Shown one piece after another: positions 52,411-63,105 of a DNA stretch of 64,000 nucleotides. The notes beneath the pieces were generated by a model, which saw only the letters and a list, made by a program, of their open reading frames with translations, was not told the origin of the DNA and searched no databases. Every line of letters begins with the position of its first letter. Position 1 is the stretch's first letter. Where the stretch lies: NCBI RefSeq assembly GCF_000002995.4, contig NW_025062477.1, positions 4,436,649-4,500,648 on the forward strand, read 5' to 3'. This DNA is from Brugia malayi. Lineage: Eukaryota; Nematoda; Chromadorea; Rhabditida; Onchocercidae. The position numbers were made by a program, and so were the translations under genes.

Positions 52411-52455
52411 TCTCTCTCTCTCTCTCTCTCTCCCTCTCTCTCTCTCACTCTCATT
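52411..52455. repeat. CT dinucleotide microsatellite
   Basis: A nearly pure (CT)n tract with one CCC interruption and a final CACT variant. Confidence 0.9.
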
Positions 52456-53149
52456 TTTTGTAATCAAAACTTGAAAGTTTTGAGTCAATCATAAAATGAA
52501 CGCATTATTTCTTCCTAATCTGATTGATTTTCAATAGTAACTTTTACCATATTATATTATTCCAAAATTACTATTTTCCTATATATGCATAAAATATTTG
52601 AAGATAATATTTATAAAAATCATAAATATTAACCATTGCTATTAATTTGTCATTGTTATCACATTGCCCTATTACAGAGCCAAAAAATCACATTCTCATC
52701 CTGTGAATATATTTTTAATTTTTTTTTTTTCTTAAATCATTTTTTAAAGATTTTTTTTTTATTGTTAAGTTGACTCATCATAACTATCAAACATTCTTCA
52801 TCAATCATTTTTCATCAGTTATTCACCATTCTGCTGACATTTGTTTTTTTTTTTTTTTTTTTTTCTTTATTTTTTTGACATTCATTCTAAGTTTTCTTTC
52901 AAAGTGTCAGAGTGACAGTTTCGAATTCTTTTAACGATTAACGTTGGTAAAGAAATTTAAATTTTATAAACTGATTCTTTTCTTGAACTTATCAAGCTAT
53001 TGCTTTGAGAATTCTTTAGTACTTTTTTATCAGAAGTATAAAAAGACTATTGCATGATGCTCCTTTCTAGTATTATTGAAACATTCAACTTTCATAAATT
53101 TCATCTCATAGATGAATAGACTTTTTTTCTCGTTTGTCTAACGCGTGTG

Positions 53150-53171
53150 ACGTGAATGAAAACTTTCACGT
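53150..53171. promoter_or_regulatory. ACGTGAA...TTCACGT inverted repeat upstream of the CLIC gene
   Basis: A 7-bp perfect inverted repeat with an 8-base spacer, just after GTGTG, in the GC-richer part of the CLIC upstream region, 425 bases before the start codon. It could be a pair of E-box/bHLH or nuclear-receptor-like half sites. Confidence 0.35.
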
Positions 53172-53596
53172 TTTCCACAGAGTAAGTCAAATGCACCGTT
53201 GCCCACTTTCTCACGCCTACTCGTTATGTGCCAACTCACCGTGGGATCTGCCAAATTGCATTTCACGGCTACGACCGCGCGCTTATTGTTTTTGACTGTT
53301 TTACGTTGAGTTTGGTTGTGTTCTCTTCTGGTATGAATAGACTTTTAATCGGTTTACGTAAATTGTTATTGTGCTTATTATCATTGGCTTATCTTTCATT
53401 CCTGTCATCACATTGACTTAGTATTAATTTCTGTAGTATTAATTTTAATTGTGTAGTATTAATTTCTTGCGTTTCTCTAACACTTTTTGACGTCCAAATT
53501 TAAATTAGAAAGGCTCATATATTTGAAGTTTACAGTGAGCAGCTGACATTGACGTGTTGAAAACATAGAAGAGCAACAGATAAGAAAAGTTTAGAA

Positions 53597-55607
53597 ATGG
53601 CAGATGATTATCAAATGCAGCAAATAAATGGCGATCAAATTGGTACTATTCAAAAACCGCTTCTAGAGCTTTATGTTAAGGTAAGTAGGTTCGAGTTTTA
53701 TCGTTAAATTAGAACTGAACTTTGTATTATATATTGGACGTTATTCTGGTTCTAATGTGGAATGTGTTCAACTTTTGCAGTTTCGCTTGCTATAAATCTC
53801 AACAGTAGAAAAAATAAATAGCTTTTGAATAGAAGCAAAAAACCAATAAATCTGATTTGTTTTAATAATTTAGTTAATTTACTTTAGTTTTTTGGCTTGC
53901 TGCTAAAAATGCTTTTCTTCTGCGATGAGTAACGGCTTAATCCAGAATTGTTAAAAGCAATTCCTTAAGGAGAAATTTTAATTTATAGATTTTTAGGCCT
54001 CTGGAATCGAAAATCGTCGCATTGGTGCATGTTTGTTTTGTCAAGAATTCTGGATGGAACTTTACGCTCTCTATGAAATTGGAGTTGTTCGAGTTGAAGT
54101 GAAAACAGTAAACATCAATTCTGAAGCATTTAAAAAGAGTTTTCTTGGAGCACAACCACCGATTATGGTGGAAAACAAGTTTGTACCTTTTTTATCTTCC
54201 TCATTTGGTACATTGAAGTGCGCAACAATGATCTTATAAGTATTACTTGATAAAAAAAAATGTCCAGTTCGAGGTACAAAGTAGCTGTTGGAAATTCGAA
54301 ATCCCTTCCTTAGTCATCTGTTCTATTTCAGGAATGCAACTTATACTGACAATCGTGAAATTGAAGGACGCATTTTCCATTTAGCAAAAGAGTTCAATGT
54401 GCCACTATTTGAGAAAGATCCAGTGGTAGAGAAACGAATCGAAAGTTTGTACAGAGTAAGCCTGTTTTATTTTCCCACATATTCCTTTATTTTTTTATGA
54501 ACACGCTGTTAGAGTATCAAAGCAATAAACAATCCGGAAGTTATCAGGAGCAGTTAATTTGTTAATAATTACAAATATAAATGCATTTATATTGCTTACT
54601 GGTTCTATGTATTCAAGTTTTCCAGTTTTCATTGATATTCGTAGAATATTCGTAGATATTCGTTTCTAAAACTATAAAAAATGTTGAAAAATGTAGTAAC
54701 GCATGAATTCATTTTACAGAACTTCAAAATCTTTTTACGATCTAAAAGTGAGCACGACAGGGAACAGAAAGCATCATCACCAACACCAGTGGACTCGCTT
54801 CCGCCGCAACAAAAAGCATCATATAACAAACTTGTTGAACAACTAGCAAACATTGACCAAGTGAAAATTTCTCTAAGTTTTGAAGCTACTGTACTATTCA
54901 CAAAAGAAAAAGGGATTAATTTATTATGATTTAAGCATCAATTTTAGCTTCTAAGTGAACGGAACTCACGATATCTTTTGGGACAAAGTATGACTGAATA
55001 TGATTGCGAATTGATGCCGCGTCTTCACCATATTCGAATTGTCGGACAGCGTTTGCTTGGCTTTGACATTCCGCTGAACCTAACCTACCTCTGGAATTAT
55101 GTGTTGAATGCATATCGTACCGCTGCTTTCATCGAAAGTTGTCCAGCAGACCAAGATATTCTTCATCACTATAAGGTGTGGTATGCAGATGTTTTGACTG
55201 ACGAACTGTTCATTTAAAATTTTAAAACATCTAAATTTTATTTAAAAGTTTAATGATTTAGTCATTTGAAGGTTGAATTGAATTCAGCTAGATAAAACTA
55301 ATAGAATAGGAAAAGTTTGGATATTTTTCTTCTCCTAAACAATTCCCTAAAAATGCTTTTGGTGCAATTTTCACAAAATAAATTTGCTGAATAAATGTAA
55401 TGTCACATTTCTATAGAATTAAAAATAGTGTTTTGTGTTTTTGAAATTATAAAACGTGAATTAATTGCTTTTTGATTTTATCTTTTCCAGGAACAGCTTA
55501 GTCTAGTAACAAATCAGCGCGAATCTTTACAAGTCCCGACCAAAACTCATACAATTCCTGAAACTGTATTGCAAGATATTCGTCGACTCAAGTTGGATGA
55601 AAACTGA
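53597..55607 (+). CDS. exc-4: Chloride intracellular channel family protein (EXC-4 type)
   Basis: Six exons (53597-53680, 53997-54178, 54332-54455, 54720-54860, 54948-55175, 55491-55607) join in phase to 291 residues, essentially the length of C. elegans EXC-4. The CLIC/GST fold is clear: thioredoxin-like part with GACLFCQEFWMELYALYEIG, the FLGAQPPIMVE loop (cis-Pro), the REIEGRIFHLAKEFNVPLFE helix, then the all-helical part RYLLGQSMTEYDCELMPRLH, FIESCPADQDILHHYKEQL and the C-terminal THTIPETVLQDIR. In worms EXC-4 maintains the excretory canal lumen. The motif here reads C40-L-F-C43, a CxxC at the redox position. A GTTTAG acceptor lies only 2 bases before the ATG, suggesting trans-splicing. 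Confidence 0.95.
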
Positions 55608-58600
55608 GATTGACTGTAATCGTCATTACTATTTATCAGATTCTCTTTTAAGATTTAATTTATCTAATGTAATTTACATTGTTACCACTCTTTGTAAAAT
55701 TCTGAGGTAATTGTTAAGCAACTGCATCTCAAATCCTAAAGAATTTTAGAATTTCTAGAAAATCTTTGATCTGTTTTTACATTAGAGATCAGTTACCGGC
55801 ATTGGCCATCTCTTAGGATACTTTCCGATTTTTCCTATTTAAAATGAGTTTATGTCGAATATTCCTTCTTTTTTATTCACAGACTTGTACCATTTGTACT
55901 TATTTGCTAAATATTTTCTATAAATCATATTGGTCTTTTCCAAAAATAATCACTTTGCCTAACGCATATTCGCATTTCACTGTTTCCCAACTTTCTAAAT
56001 ATTGCAGAGTTGTGTTTTTGTTTTGTCTAAAGACATTATGCAGTCATTAAATGGACTGCTTAAAGCAATCCATTTTAAATTGAAGAAATCATTTCATTAT
56101 CTTCAAAATTTTATTTTCACTGCAACGAATCGAATGCATATCATTGCGCCGTGTTGTCTGCTTTTGGGCTTTACCCTGGTTTATCATTATGTATGCCAAG
56201 TAAAATGATATTGGTTTTTTTATTTTCAAGAGTTCTAACAATGTAAGAGATTGAAATAATGCTTAAGATTTCTTAAATTTGATTAGGAGAGGAAAGTGTA
56301 TAGCAGTTGAAAATATTTGAAGGACCTATCTCATACAACTAATGTTGGTCACAGTAATATATGATATATATTCATACGGTCAAACAGGTCAGTTTGAAAC
56401 ACTGAAGTAGTTATTTAGATGTCCTTGACTGTGACCTCAACCTCTCCTGACTTACTACAAATTATACTGTAGCTCAACTAAATCTTATTGCGCAAAATTA
56501 CTATGTGGCAGTTAAATATTACTTTTTGATGACCTAGTGTTGTAACTTAGTTCTCTTCCTATAATCATCAGAAAATCATTTTTCTTTTTTTTTGTTTGAA
56601 AAAAAATTTAATCGGTGATGCTTTTCACCCATATCAATTTTTATATAAAATAGTAGAAATTTTTGAAGTGAATAAAATAGAAAATTAGTTCTTCAATGTT
56701 AATTAGTTGATTCTTTTCTAATCATTATCTTTGTGATTGTTTACAGTGATAGATGAGTGATATATTATTGTCTTATCAGATGTCGTAGTATAGTAACACT
56801 ACCAGTTTGTCAAACAAATACTGATAACTACTTGGCGATAATGGAAAAGAAATGTTCTCGTGATATGACATGATGTGATAAGTATGGACATACTGTTAAA
56901 AACATCACAGTAATGATTGAGTCAGGGATGGTATTTATAATTATATTGTGGTAAAATCCTTCCCGGAAATTAGACCATGTCAATTTTCAAGCAAAATGCT
57001 TAGTAAATCCATAATTCAATGAAATTTCGATTTTGCTATTATTCAAGTACCTTAAAATTACCAAACTCATTATGCAAACTAATCGAAAATGACACCAACC
57101 GAGATCACATATCACATATTTCTACTGCAATAATAAAATTGCTTATTAATTTCAGCCTTTCAATGTTAAATTTATGTCTTATTTTTAACTGATTTTGACA
57201 ACAAATTGAGAATTACAATTGATTTTTCATTAAAAAAATACAAATATTTTGAAATTATTCGGCATTTTGCTTACGGTAATATCTTCAAACACTGTGATTT
57301 TTTATTTTGCGAAAAAATCTTTTTTTAGATTTTTTTATTTTGCGAAAAATCATAGAATTTTTTTTTTTTAAATTATTTTAATGACCAATTTGAATTGCTA
57401 AAATATTAAGAAAATGATACATTCCAATTCTTCAATGCATTCTTATTTACCTTAGATATATGGTCATTCAAAAGCAGTAAATCTTCTATTATCCCTTTTG
57501 TTTCCATACCTTTTTTCATTTTAGAATGTTTTTATTATTATTTATTATGGCAACCAATGATAGTTCGGGTAGGTAATGCTGCACAATAGCCTAAATGCTA
57601 ATAAATTAACCCATTTGACTTATTTAGGAATATTAGTTATTTGTGCTAATAATAATTTAACAATAAAAGAAGTTAATGCCATGTAGATTTTATAAATTCT
57701 TTCAATTACTTTTCAATACTATTTATACACCACATTAGCTTAACGAGACAAGCAAGAGTCAAGAGCTTACAGACTATAGTAGTACACATAAAGTTAAACA
57801 TAACGAACCAACTTTTCTCGGTAATTACTCAACTTTTTTTTGAGAAAAGCACCAGTTATATAATCTTTTAGCCCAATGAAAAATTAAGAACCTACAAATA
57901 ATTTATATAAGGTAGGTTAAGCATAGTAAAAATGGTTTGCTACTGAAGGATTTGGCACTATGGACAGATGGATAATGCTTAACTTAAAATCCTCATCAAT
58001 GAAAGATGGATGGAAGTAAGTAACACAAATGGTTATATATAAGTAACCATTATGAGATTGAAAGGTAAATTTGCCTCGGATGAAAAAAGAATTAGTATTT
58101 TGTATTCAAGATACTTTTACCTGAATATAGTTCACAAGAATACAAAGTAATTAAAATCAAAAAATTTCGAGCTTACTGATAAATAGGAATATTTAGTAGT
58201 TCTATCTCAATAAGTAAATTTCCAACATACTTTATTTATTTAATTAATAACAAGTTGATAACAATTAATAACATATTAATAGTAATTCTAATAATTAATG
58301 ACAATTAATAACAATAATAATAATAAATAACAATTAATAACAAGCATATTTTTAAAGCGGTCAAACAAGAAAAGTAACAATTCAGACAAATAATATTTAC
58401 TTCAAAGCTACTTGTTTCCCTTTTAGAAAAAATTTCTTCTTTTTAAATTTTTAAAATTTTAGATTTTTTTTTTAAAAAAAAATTAAAATTTAGCCAATAT
58501 AATCATCAACTTACTATCTGCAGTAACATTTGCACCAGTAATAAATGGATTATGAATCACATAAATTGTAGTCATTAATGACAAACATAATCGGAGTCAA

Positions 58601-60944
58601 ATATCCCTCAGCAATATTTCCTAGATCCACAATTATATCACTACTACCTGATAGTATTCAATTTCAAGTGTTCAAATTTGTATTCAATTTCAGTAAAAGA
58701 AAATATAACTAATAAACATACAATGTTCTCATATTGTTAACGATTGAGTACCAAATGACTCTTCAATTACCAGGAATAACAGAGAAATAATTGTCAACTG
58801 AATTGGTATCTACAATTATAGGAACCATGGAACCTACTATATTACTTTTTTTTTGCACTTTTTCTACTTCCCTCTAAAGTAACAGGTATTGTCTAGCACC
58901 ACTAGCCAAGGTGCAATTAGCATATTTCCAAGCTACCTAGTCAATCCTTTACTCTAAAAGATACTTACAACTCCATATAACAATATAATACAAATATTAA
59001 TAATAGTTACCATAATAATAAAGATTACAGTATATCTCATGAAAGAGTTAATAATTTTTAAGAAAAGTCAATTTTAAGAAAAATCTAATATCAATATGGA
59101 CACAATAGGATTTAATGCTCTCTTGAGTAGAAAGAGAACGTCATATCTACTAATTCTTTAGTGATGATGTCACTCTTTTGTGAAATAATTTTATGTACAA
59201 TTATCCCAACAATAAACCCAAGTAAATGGAGTTTGAAAATTTGAGACTAATGTTAGCAATTTAGATTTCTTTCCATGAATTGCTCAGCATATTTTGCAGT
59301 AGTTCTATACTAGAAATTAATATGAAAATTTTGTATAATAATATAGTCTGTAAATTTTACAAAAAAACCCTTCAGAAATTGTCGAAAATTTCCTAACGAT
59401 TCATTATCTAAATTTGTAATTAAAATTAATTTTAGTGTCAAAAATTAATTGAAATTATTACTAATTGAAAATTTTATTAATTTCTATATTGAATGATTGC
59501 TCTCTTTTTCCAGTCACATCGTACTTCTTGCTTCCCCTCTCACCCGCTTCCTCTCCCTTTTATGGTAATTTTTCACGAACGATATTAGCCCTTCAATATT
59601 TCTGTCTGCTGCATCATCTACCCCTGCATATTTGACTCTAAATGCTTTCACGTTGTTCTTGCTTGTGGATATTATCATATCAAATTCATATGTAGATATG
59701 TCAAGTTGTCACATGCTTTATTGTGAATGCTTGTTCTATATATACTTTATACCTATATTTCTTTAGAGTGCTTCTTATATTTAGTGAATCTGATAAAGGG
59801 CTTATCATTAAGCCTAAAAAGCATATAAAATGCTTTTTAAGCTTTCTCATCAAACTATATTATATTCTAAATAGAATGCATAAGAAATAAACACGGAAGA
59901 TTATTAATACACAAAATAAGTGATCCAAGCATTTTTATTCTGCGAAATAACTAATCAACGATGAAAATGCATGTCAGAACGACAAATAGGTATTATAATG
60001 AGAATACTGTGGTAATAAGATTTTCTTTTTCCAATCAATTAATTAATTAATTAATTCCCTAACAAATTTTCGATTAATTAATTCCTAGAAAATATCACTA
60101 AAGAAAAAAAAAATGAGTAAAATAATCAATAAAACAAGCGAAAAAATCCACCAAAATACGTAATTATCATTCTAAATAGTTCGATTAACAAATGCATAAA
60201 TGCACTAATTGTTACGTCCAACCCCTACCCTCTAAAAGGAAAAATGCGCTCTACCCATTTGCTTGCTAAAAGCAAAATGAATAGATGTTGTAGCATAGCC
60301 AAAAGATATCAAATTGAATAAAGGGCAATACTTGACCTACTATGAGAGAAAATGAATATCGAATTTGTAAGGAAGGGAAGTAATACCCAATTTGTGCCCT
60401 AAGTGGTAATATTAAGAAAACAGTTTTTGTATTATCGGATGCGCCCTGGCCGTTTGCTTGATGAAATCAAAATAAGGGCGGTATTTGACATGAATGTGAT
60501 TGTCTAATTGTAAGGCAGAGGAGAGGGAGCGGTATTCACGAGTAGTACTAATTGTCACGTTCTTCTTATTTCTTGAGTTGAGTCTCTTAAGGGGGGGTGC
60601 CTTAATGTCATCATCGTACGTGCAGTTTTAGTGAATTGGGAAGGATGGATAACTGCGCTCTGCCCGCTCATTTGTTGAAAGGAAAAAAAAAAGTCAGAAA
60701 ATTGAAGAAGGACTGTGCTTGATATATTATGAGAGGATATGATTGTAAGGTAGGGAGAGAGATTTAATCATTTTATTATTTATCAAAACAATTAAATTTG
60801 AATCTTAAGAGATAGTATTAAGAATTAAGCTAAATCAATTTGTTTTTGAAAATTTGCAGTATTTTCTATATCAACTCCATTTATTTAAATAATATTTAAA
60901 AATGATCCTTTTTTGATAACACACAGTGTAACATTACTATTACT
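55608..60944. other. 5.3-kb region without a recognisable gene
   Basis: No nematode exon chain can be supported. AT-rich low-complexity repeats occur at 57298-57350 (two copies of TTTTTTATTTTGCGAAAAA) and 58240-58343 (AATTAATAACA-like words). The part from about 58.5 to 59.1 kb has fewer homopolymers and, in the minus sense, some coding-like words broken by stops (such as APWLVVLDNTCYF and MVPIIVDTNSVDNYF), possibly more decayed transferred DNA. A degenerate three-copy repeat lies at 60.2-60.78 kb. Confidence 0.4.
60225..60775. repeat. Degenerate three-copy repeat family
   Basis: Three GC-richer blocks at about 60225-60385, 60395-60545 and 60600-60765 share, in order, a GCGCYCTRCCC/GCGCCCTGGCC word, a TTTGCTTG/TTTGTTGA word, an A-rich run, a CTTGA or TTGACAT word and ATGAGAG or TGTGATTG followed by GTAAGGNAG. 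They look like old copies of one unknown element of roughly 150-180 bases. Confidence 0.5.
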
Positions 60945-62215
60945 ATCTTACATTGATAACTATCACATTTTTTTATAGGATGTCATTTTTACTTCCTTTT
61001 GGCGCTTTTGGTAGATTTGAAACAATTAAATCAGTTATACAGTCAGATATTGATCTGTTTTTCTTCTGTGTTACTATCTTTGTTGTTATTTTAGAGATTC
61101 TTCGATAACAAACTTTAGTATTAACTTAATTTTGCACTTTTTTTCCAGGTTCAATCTTTGAGACCATTTGAGATAGTTGTGTCATTCTATCAATTTTTCT
61201 TACCATCAAATTCTAATAATATGTCACACCTACCTTAATGCTATCTTTCTTTGCAGGACTATCCTTCACTATGTTTGCAACCAGTACACGCACCTTTTAC
61301 GTCTTTTAAACTTAAAAAAGATTCTGCAAATTCTCTTGTTATAGGCTGGACTTTCACGGCTTTTTAATGTGTCAATAATGGATATAATTAGATTAAATGG
61401 TATAGCAAAACCTATACCGCATTGCCGCAAAACTCAAATGGGAAATAGATAGTAGTGTTAATACCTACATAGCTTTTCCATTTAAATCAAATAATAGACC
61501 TCCAGAGTTACCTCTATTAACTGCAGTATTAGTTTGAATAAACTCACTCGTGGTACTAATACTAATTCCCCTGCATTTTACAGGTGCTTACAGAACCACC
61601 TAAATCAAATGGATTACCTACCACCTTTTATCATAACCGTATCACCAAGTTGCTTTATCGGAATCACTAAATGTTACAAAGGAAAGTCTTTGTTAACTTT
61701 AATATTAAGCACAGCAAGGTCAGTTCTTGCATCGTAACCCAAAACTTCTGCTTTAAAATAAGTGTTATTATTCATAGTAACTGTGATATCGTGGGCATTT
61801 TTAATAACATGATAATTGGTTACTATAGTTCCAGTTTTTATCTATAATAAATCTGGATCCAAGCAATACCACTTCTCTGTTGATACTAACTGTAAAAAAA
61901 AAAAAAAAAAAAAAGAAAAAAACTGATCAAAATGTTCAAAAAACTCTCTGAAATCGTCAAAGAAATTATTTCTTGGTGCAAAAAAGGGGTTTTAATTCTC
62001 TTGTAATTTTCTTGCTTAACCATTTCGGTTCACTTGATATGTTTACAACTGCAAGAATAAGTTCATCCACCAGATCAGCAAGCTCTTGATTACAGTTGCA
62101 TACATCGATGGGTATTAGTATGTGAGACCTTTTCTGCACCCCAATCAAACATATTAGCATACGAAGAAAATGAAATCAGAAAACAAGCAAATATAGATAA
62201 AACCTTACTTTTCAT
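60945..62215 (-). pseudogene. degP: Decayed degP/htrA serine protease, Wolbachia-type
   Basis: In the minus sense a bacterial periplasmic protease can be followed almost end to end, but across several frames with stops. It starts at 62215 with a signal peptide (MKSKVLSIFACFLISFSSYA), then ELADLVDELILAVVNISSEP after a frame change. An A21-like run at about 61896-61916 lies between that part and the protease core. The core runs VTNYHVIKNAHDITVTMNNN (His codon 61809-61811), DARTDLAVLNIK (Asp at 61719-61721) and TAVNRGNSGG (Ser at 61504-61506), so all three catalytic residues survive although the frame is broken. PDZ-like parts follow: EFAES, LKDVKGA, KIDRMTQLSQMVSKIEPGKK, then SNLPKAPKGSKND. Intact DegP is a secreted chaperone-protease. 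Here it has frameshifts and internal stops, so it is non-functional. Confidence 0.88.
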
Positions 62216-62224
62216 AAGCTATTT

Positions 62225-63036
62225 TCATCCCTTATTCAAGATATTTAAGAAATTATTATTTAGTAAAAGTACAGATTTAGTGTTATTTTCAGTAAATAAT
62301 TTACTGTAAGCTTTCATAGAGCGATAAAAGTTTTTTTTTTAAAAAAAAAACTCTTCATCAACTTTAAATAAGTGCCCCTCTTATTTCATAGGTCAATAAT
62401 TTATTTCCCTCTTTACTCTATCAGCTTTTAATCTAATTTCCAAAACTGCTTCTTCTCCTTCTACTCCAGTCTGCATATTGCAGAGCTATCTTGCTGTCTC
62501 TGGTAAATCTGCTCTCTTAATTCTTCCGACATCTGTTATTTTGATACCAAAATTTCCAGCTTCATAGTAAACTCCATACTCGATTAGTAGTTGTATCATT
62601 TCTGATCTTTTTTAATTTAATAAATTAATTAATAAAAACCTCTCTATATTTTCCCTAATATGAGCTTCCATAATTGGATATAATCTTCTGATTAACCCTG
62701 ATTCATTTCTTACAGTTTGATAAAAAAGTGATGGAATCTACTATTTTATATTTTGCATAAGCATCTACTATGATACGTTTTTTTGATCTGCAGTTATCAC
62801 TTTTCTTGGAATTTTGTCAGGACTTAAATCTAAAACTCTCTTATCAAAAAATTCTATATTATTTATAAGTAAGTGGTAACTTAAAATACAAGCCGCTTTT
62901 TCTAATATCTCTTACAACTTTAACCAGTTGTATAACTGCTTTTGTTGCTTAATTTGTCTCGTGCACGACAAATATTGAATTAGATAGAACGATCAACAAA
63001 TATAGAAACAAAAGCAATTTTAATATTACTATCCAT
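62225..63036 (-). pseudogene. hflC: Decayed hflC, Wolbachia-type
   Basis: In the minus sense this starts at 63036 (MDSNIKIAFVSIFV) and ends near 62225 (LLNNNFLKYLNKG and stop), only 9 bases before the degP start, as in a bacterial operon. Recognisable HflC blocks occur in shifting frames: IFVVHETKQAIV-like N-terminus, EFFDKRVLDLSPDKIP, VDAYAKYKIVDSITF, FYQTVRNESGLIRRLYPIME, NFGIKITDVGRIKRADLPET, MQT-EEEAVLEIRLKADRVKRE and the C-terminal FYRSMKAYSKLFTENN. HflC with HflK forms a membrane complex that controls the FtsH protease. Frameshifts, stops and a T10A10 tract near 62331-62351 disrupt it. The length, about 270 codons, is near that of the intact gene. Confidence 0.85.
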
Positions 63037-63038
63037 GA

Positions 63039-63105
63039 TTATTTTCCCAAATTTGTAAGAGATAAATAAGAAAACACACCTTTTACGAGAGAAGGATTTC
63101 GCTTC
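63039..63105 (-). pseudogene. hflK: Possible hflK 3' end
   Basis: Directly upstream of hflC in the minus sense, an open stretch reads KGVFSYLSLTNLGK and a stop two bases before the hflC ATG. In Alphaproteobacteria hflK precedes hflC, so this is the expected place for its end. The match is short and no conserved HflK domain is visible further upstream. Confidence 0.3.

Larger units (their letters stand above)
47518..53596. other. 6-kb AT-rich intergenic region
   Basis: This divergent spacer between TRAPPC8 and the CLIC gene has no supportable exon. Contents: a GTAACGTTAC palindrome at 48209-48218, the 33-bp minisatellite, T runs near 49215-49240, a C/CT-rich tract at 51990-52028, a 72-bp duplication at 52177-52318, a CT microsatellite at 52411-52455, and a GC-richer promoter-like stretch at 53140-53290 before the CLIC gene. 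Confidence 0.5.

Noticed and set aside
55844..56208. Two plus-strand frames of 68 codons after the CLIC gene
   Set aside because: They are rich in F, L, Y and S, have no splice signals in context and no recognisable motif.
60945..63036. Functional bacterial protease operon or host-adopted genes
   Set aside because: Multiple frameshifts and stop codons occur in both genes and no introns restore the frames.
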